From: Prosapia bicincta
Taxonomy: Eukaryota; Arthropoda; Insecta; Hemiptera; Cercopidae
Assembly: GCA_036971475.1 (NCBI GenBank)
Contig: JBAIZL010000002.1
Location: 234,647,143-234,711,142 of the forward strand
DNA length: 64,000 nt
Direction of reading: 5' to 3'
The notes beneath the pieces are model-generated. The model was given only the letters and a program-made list of their open reading frames with translations. It did no database searches and was not told the DNA's origin. A program made the position numbers and the translations under genes. Positions 58,377-64,000 of this stretch are shown piece after piece. The first letter of the stretch is position 1, and each line of letters begins with the position of its first letter.

Positions 58377-59424
58377 ATTAAATAGTCTTGCTTGAAACAG
58401 TTTCTCAAGTATATCATTGAAGGCAGGAAAGGATTATTTACAATGGCCTACCTGTCTTCCTAAAGGATACGCCCACCTTACCAGTAATTTTTGATATGTT
58501 TTGTACATGAAATGAGAAGTTACAAAGCCCCATACAAACAAGCTTATTTTAGATGGTACAGATGGTGTTACGGATGATATTCCAGGAACGTAAAGTAGGA
58601 CCACTATAAATTTTTCATATTTGAAATATTCCAGTGAAGATTATAGATTATCAAATATAGAGTTTAAAAGGGATTACTATAAAACTCAGAAAACAATTGG
58701 CCACGTAAAAATTAGGGTTGAAAACGCATACGTAAAAATATAGGCTTAAACCAAGATACAAAAAAATTTATTTAAATGTTTCAATTACTTATAATGTTAT
58801 ATAATTACAAATTCTTTAACAATTAGTTTTAAATACCTATATATTTAGAATAAAATACAAGTAACAATAATTTGTACGTACATTGTATTTCGTACAACAA
58901 AAATATATTATTTCATAAATTGATCCTCTCAAAATTTACTGAAATGGAATTTCAATAAATGTTATTTATTTAAATTTAAATGAAAATATTATTCATTTTA
59001 TTTTATTATAATTTTAGTAGAATCCAATCTCTAAAACATTTTAATTAGGATTTTTTTTAGCTTGGGTAATTTAACATATTATACATAAAATCAAATTATT
59101 TTTAAATATTTTAAATTACTTTAGACAAGACAGGTTTGAAATAACTCTATAATAATAATATTCAGAACATGCCCGATAGTAGTAATAAATATAAATTAAA
59201 AGATCTTTAATTGGTTTGTTCAAATGAGATATCTTTCTCTTGGGATATAGATGTAATACAATACGACCTCGGGAGATATATATAATTACTTTTATTAGAG
59301 ACTAGATGAGTGGTAACATCAGGGAAGTAGAGCTCTCCGGTAAGAACATAATGGAAGTGAGGTTAAATGGTATAAAATGGAGGAGAGGTAAAACCCAAAG
59401 TTTATAGTAGTCGTATTGGCTTAC
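58375..59424. other. AT-rich stretch, would be intron if the exon below is real
   Basis: No features apart from poor-complexity A/T runs. Confidence 0.45.
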
Positions 59425-59622
59425 CTCGCCATAGCCATACCATCCTCTTACACTCTGTAAACTGATTCTCCAAAGCCCTACATAGTTGCTTCTCCGTTGT
59501 TCTATCACAGCTTTAACTCCAGTAGATATATCTCTTTCATTTTTCCATTCTGCGATATCACCTTCACTAAAACGGTGCCTATCCGTTACTACATAACAAT
59601 ATACTGCCCCGTTAGTGTCCCT
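59425..59622 (-). CDS. Candidate internal exon, about 66 codons, family not recognised
   Basis: On the minus strand a frame begins after tattgcttgaaag (acceptor at about 59623) and is open to gaggtaagcc, a good donor with GT at 59424-59423. The translation is strongly protein-like: GAVYCYVVTDRHRFSEGD, IAEWKNERDISTGVKAVIEQ and SNYVGLWRISLQSVRGWYGY. It has aromatic residues and a balance of charged and hydrophobic residues unlike chance frames here. GC content is higher than the flanks. Beyond the donor the frame continues into a hydrophobic, low-quality tail to 59302, as expected of intron read-through. I do not recognise the domain. It could be an exon of a host gene with long introns, or a piece of an unfamiliar mobile element; no frame lesion is seen. 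Confidence 0.45.
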
Positions 59623-59639
59623 CTTTCAAGCAATAAAAA

Positions 59640-62354
59640 TATATTCCAATAGGTAATTACCTTATAAAGTAAAGACAATATTGTGGGGAAAATTAAAATT
59701 AAACCATTTTAGCTTCTGGAAGGATGAGGAGAGATATTAAAATAAGAGTAAGCCCGGTTGCAAGAGAGCGAGAAGACAGAAGAAGTAGTTGAACATTGTG
59801 ACAAATAGGTTTGGAATGACAGTAAAAGGTGTCTAAATATCGCAACAATTGCGAAATCAGTTTGTCGTATTTCCAGATTCAGTATATTTATAACATTAGC
59901 TATTTATTGACAATTCGTCGGTAAAAACCTATTTGTGAGAAGTACCTTTGAGGTATTGTTCAGTAACATAGTTTAACAAAAGATGTCTTACTCTCCCATG
60001 TCTCTTTTCAACTATTCGCATAGCTTGAGGAATAACTTCATGAAACTATTTTGAACTCCTTTGAGATTTTGCTACTGCCGCCTCTGAATGAATTAAAACT
60101 TATATACTTCCAACGTTTGAAACTACGAATGTTCAAACACGCCATGTGTAGAAAATACTTTTTATATAGGTACCATACAAATTAGCAGAAATCATCATAA
60201 TGAAAATATATTATTTTGAGCTATACCTCTAAATTTAATCACTTGTGCATGTAAAATTGCCTAATTATTGTAGATCAACCCCAATGTTATTTCTGGTAAA
60301 TCCTCATTCGATTACAATTGAGTAAAATTGACACCTGCGGTTTTAAAAATGTTCAAAAACCCGTGACTAAAAACGTTGCCATTATGGTTTTTATTCAGTT
60401 AATAATAAAGTATTGATCTCACGTTAGCCTATTTCGGCACCGTGGTCTGCTTTACACTGTCTACTAAGCCGCCATCTTGTTCACAGGAATGAATTATACT
60501 TGGCTTACCAGAGACCACTCTCGTGAAAAACTATTATTGATAAAGTTGAGAAAGAGAAAATCCTAAATTTATCAATGCCAAATGATAAAAACTATAATAG
60601 ATACTTTTATATTGACATTGTCTTATTAAAAACTAGAATTTATAATAACAAACATAACTTGTAAAAAGTAGGTTCTATATTCATCAATTTTTTTAAATAG
60701 GGCTAATCAAAGTAAAATGAATGTATTTGTTGTGTAAAAACCCAAAATTTTGAAATCAACCACGGTACCAATTGGCAATATTTTAAACAGTTTTAGTTTA
60801 TTTAATATGATTATGTCTTTTAGAATAAAGAAGCTAGATCTCGAATGGTGAAGAAATTGCAATGGAGTCACCCAGTCAGTTAAAATATTTTGTTATTTAA
60901 AGTTTAACTCAAGAAAACTCAAATGTAATTTGCAAAGCACAAGCCGTATCCCTTAAGCAATAAATTGCAAAGGAGCTAAACTAATGAATGAAACATTTAA
61001 ACATATTGAAATCCCAGTCACTAAAAACAGCATATGTAGGGAATTCCAGCCGTTGATAATAAAGTATTGATGATATATAGCTATATTTCGTTGCCGTAAT
61101 GTAGTGTTAACTATGACGTAATGTAAAGAAATGGATGATACCTTTGCTTACGTTCCTTGCGATAAAGACGGATTATTAATGTAGAAAAGATAGAAAAACG
61201 TAACCATATCTATGACGGAGGTCAGAAGAAAATTAGAAACTGTAAATCTCAAAAAGCAGAATATCCTAATTAATTAAATTCGTCCTATTTATATTCAACA
61301 TTTGTCCATTCTACAGTTCAAGTTAATTTAAACAAACATATTAAACTTCATTAATTGTCTAAAATGAGCAAAGATTAGATTCACTAGGGGCAGCATTTGA
61401 CCTCTTCATTCATAAACAACTGCGAACCTTTCACCCAGTAAGGTTCAACAATTCTCTTTCATCTTTCATCTCAATAAATGTAATTACACAAAACACAAAT
61501 CTAATAATACGCAACAATGAAGCGTTGCATATGCTAATAAAAAAATTCGCATATGGTGGGTGAAGAATTTAAATTGTTTGGTTGTATCACTGACAGAAAC
61601 GTATTACCGAAAAGAGGTGTCTGACATTGATACATTCACAAGGAAATGGATCTTGTTAAAAATCTCATCTCTTTTTGCATTTCAGCCCACTTATCAAAGG
61701 ACCTAATCGAATTGATACATTCTCTCCGCTTAATAAATAAAAATTAAATCGCGTGATTGTGGTATAAAACGAAACATTTTGCTGTAGAACGTTTATGCAC
61801 AAGTTACTTAATTGAAAATGCTAACTAGATATTTAATAGTATATTATTCAGATAGAATATTTTATCCGAATCAGCAGATATAAAAAAAAACATAATCAAG
61901 AAATCCTCTAATAATTTACTAGTACATTTTCATTCATAAACTTTTAAATGTGATAGCCTACAAAAATAGATTACTTATTTATCTGTTCAGGCAAAATTAT
62001 ATGAAATAAGGCAATAGTTAAATTTTACTCTTTTGAAAAATACTACGTTTGAAAAATACACGGTCGTAACATCTCCATTAACAAGTAGAATAATAATATC
62101 ACATATTGCAAATCAAATATTATTAGCCAAACATAATATAGCCAATAAGTTGGAAAACATGATAAATAGCCAAGTTTTCAGACAATAGTTCGATATGGGT
62201 TAGACTGCTAAGTACAATATTATTCTCTTAGATTAAATTCAACTTTCTGTTTGTTTGAAGATTTAAATTATTTTAGTTATTAAGGAATAATTGACGATTA
62301 ATTTATTATTGGGATCACTTCGTTGCAGTATTATTAAATCCTGTACCGTGTATG

Positions 62355-62355
<1 letters not shown>
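59640..62355. other. Non-coding stretch, nothing assigned
   Basis: If the candidate exon is real, this is its upstream intron. A gccgccatcttg motif at 60470-60481 resembles a YY1/Pho-type site but has no promoter context. Confidence 0.45.
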
Positions 62356-62358
<3 letters not shown>

Positions 62359-62414
<56 letters not shown>

Positions 62415-62415
62415 T

Positions 62416-62449
<34 letters not shown>
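62359..62449. repeat. (GT)n microsatellite
   Basis: GT run with one tctga interruption. Confidence 0.97.
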
Positions 62450-62451
<2 letters not shown>

Positions 62452-63130
62452 CAATATAAATTTGAGGTTACGTGTATGTAGTGTAAACTCTGCGGATGAA
62501 GGTCCCCAGCGTAACATATGGTTTATTCTGGCTAAATATGGCATAAATTATTCAACACGCGTCCTTTATATAATCCGGAACTCCCATTTCTACCGAATAA
62601 ATACGCTAACCACGGTTTAAGCAAAACATCAACTAATGCACATAACATATTATAATAATATATAAGACATTTAAATACTAGAAAACCACACATTATACAT
62701 AGCGATAAACGGTATCTTACAACCCTTAATATTCGTAATTAGCATATATTATAATTATCTTTTAATTATTTCCCTCTTATAAGTAGCAATAATTTGTATC
62801 GCTACAACCAAAAGCTGTCAGATTGGATGCGAACCCTGTGCAATGCTCGCCTAAATCTGCCAGAGGACCAGTCACTGGATTTTATTTAAAACCCCCAGAT
62901 TTAACCCTTTGGGTATCCGTTCCCGGGGAATTAGTTCATTTGAAGGCATATTATGACTGAGTAATTTGGTTTGGGATTGTGTAAGATATTTTTCAAAATA
63001 AATATAATCACTCTTTTGTTGCAAGTTAGTGAAAAACTTCGGTTTTTAATCATTTTAGAATTAAGTTACGTTACAGCACAGTTTGTCAACATTTTTATAT
63101 CTTCAAAACTCTACTTAATCATCTAACATT
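62450..63130. other. Non-coding stretch, nothing assigned
   Basis: A GC-richer part (62815-62940) carries gcgaaccctg, whose complement resembles a tRNA B-box; the rest is AT-rich. A C-run is at 63133-63143. Confidence 0.45.
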
Positions 63131-63179
63131 TGCCCCCCCCCCCTTCGAATATATATAAACCTGTTGTATAACTTCTTCA

Positions 63180-64000
63180 GTAAACAAATAATTTACATAT
63201 CAATTTCTTCTTATCTTAATTATTTTTAAAATACTTAAGATAGTTTATATTTATTTTAAGATCAAGATTTACCCTTTCTATGTTAATTATTTCAATTACC
63301 AAAATTTCTTTTAAAATTTCTTCTTCAGTTTAAAACTTCTCATTTATTCGCAAAAATTACATCATATTTATCTATTAGATTTTAATTTATTTTCCAAACC
63401 TAATTAAAATTTTATTTATTTTGCCAATCCTTTCATTTGACTTTGGTGTCTTAACCCAACTATAAACACAAAAACATTTACAAAACAAAAGGTTTTCCTT
63501 CATTATAAACTTTGTAACTCCCTTTGTAAACAAACACGTTTTATATCTACTTGTCTTACCTTCATTCTTTTCTAAAATGTTAAACTCTATTTAAAATTAA
63601 AATTAATCCTTTCTTTAAAATACTTAAAAATCAAAATTTATTATTTATCGGTTTCTTCAAGTCAAAACTTCTAATTTACATGGCAAAAATTCTAATTTAC
63701 ATTTATGTACAAGATTTTACTTTGTTTTCTAAGACTTCATTACAATTTAATTTATTTTCACAACCCTTTAATTGTCCCATGAAATCTCTTGTTATCACTA
63801 GTATCTTCAATCAAATATAAAATCAACAGACATTTAAAAGCCCAAAATCATCCTAACAAACATTTTGAAATATTTTTTAACTTCATTTAAATTCGACAAC
63901 ATTTAATTATAGACCCACATGAGATCAATTTAAATTTCTCACACTCTATGTCTTTAACATATTTTATTCTATCTCTTTAAATTTATTCACACTCTTTATG
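63180..64000. repeat. Diverged ~335-bp tandem repeats, G-poor plus strand, running off the window
   Basis: cttcagtttaaaacttctca at 63325 recurs as cttcaagtcaaaacttctaa at about 63656; flanking blocks (taaacaaa..., gcaaaaatt, attttaatttattttcca/caatttaatttattttcaca, aatcctttcatttga/aaccctttaattgtc) recur in the same order about 332-344 bp apart. The plus strand has very few G across the whole block. Copies are old and indel-rich, and the last is cut by the window end. Confidence 0.65.

Noticed and set aside
60470..60481. YY1/Pho-type promoter element (gccgccatcttg)
   Set aside because: A single short motif with no CpG-rich or initiator context; kept only as a remark.
62815..62865. Possible tRNA gene or tRNA-derived SINE on the minus strand (cagggttcgcatcc with tggcagatttagg upstream)
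   Set aside because: A- and B-box-like words are only about 13 nt apart, too close for a tRNA or normal SINE promoter, and no cloverleaf can be drawn.

Overview
This is a 64 kb stretch of AT-rich eukaryotic nuclear DNA with no compact gene array, operon, rRNA, convincing tRNA or CRISPR. The mixture of mobile-element relics (mariner, piggyBac, a ZBED/FAM200-type hAT domain, a jockey/R1-type LINE, an LTR-element gag-protease piece and Penelope-like elements), together with dense TA and GT/AC microsatellites, fits an arthropod with a large, repeat-rich genome. An insect is most likely. Species cannot be fixed from the sequence. Most of the window reads as intron or intergenic DNA.

Layout. 1-5.4 kb: microsatellite edge, unassigned DNA and one copy of a dispersed repeat (3.4-3.95 kb). 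5.4-10.9 kb: two copies each of two further dispersed families. 11.06-12.66 kb (minus strand): a GC-richer candidate exon with a splice-acceptor-like start, next to a decayed LINE reverse transcriptase. 16.4-16.9 kb (minus): a decayed acidic coding relic. 18.2-20.9 kb: a 91-bp and a 279-bp tandem array. 28.6-32.1 kb: second copy of the 3.4 kb family, a hAT relic and a 410-bp tandem pair. 34.5-36.7 kb: a coding 48-bp minisatellite, an unrecognised plus-strand open frame, and two long fold-backs. 36.9-38.07 kb: a nearly complete but dead mariner on the minus strand, followed by a large GT array. 43-44 kb: LTR-element gag-protease relic and a 155-bp direct duplication. 48.1-49.08 kb: internally deleted piggyBac relic. 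50.1-50.45 kb: 121-bp tandem array. 52.86-53.54 kb: Penelope-like element fragment. 59.4-59.6 kb (minus): the best candidate host exon. 63.1-64 kb: diverged G-poor repeats running off the end.

The most interesting signal is a set of hammerhead-ribozyme-like motifs. Three related but distinct sequences (36.16-36.37, 36.55-36.74 and 52.86-53.54 kb) each carry a CTGANGA-like core, a short stem, GAAA and then a self-complementary short third stem, and each lies in an inverted-repeat arrangement. The third is attached to an open frame that looks like the C-terminal region of a Penelope-like element. Hammerhead motifs in Penelope-like terminal repeats are known in general; the head-to-head layout and a shared extra U at the base of stem II are what deserve checking here.

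No intact protein-coding gene is demonstrated. The two best candidate exons (11062-11334 and 59425-59622) are both on the minus strand and could belong to one or two genes with very long introns; that is inference.
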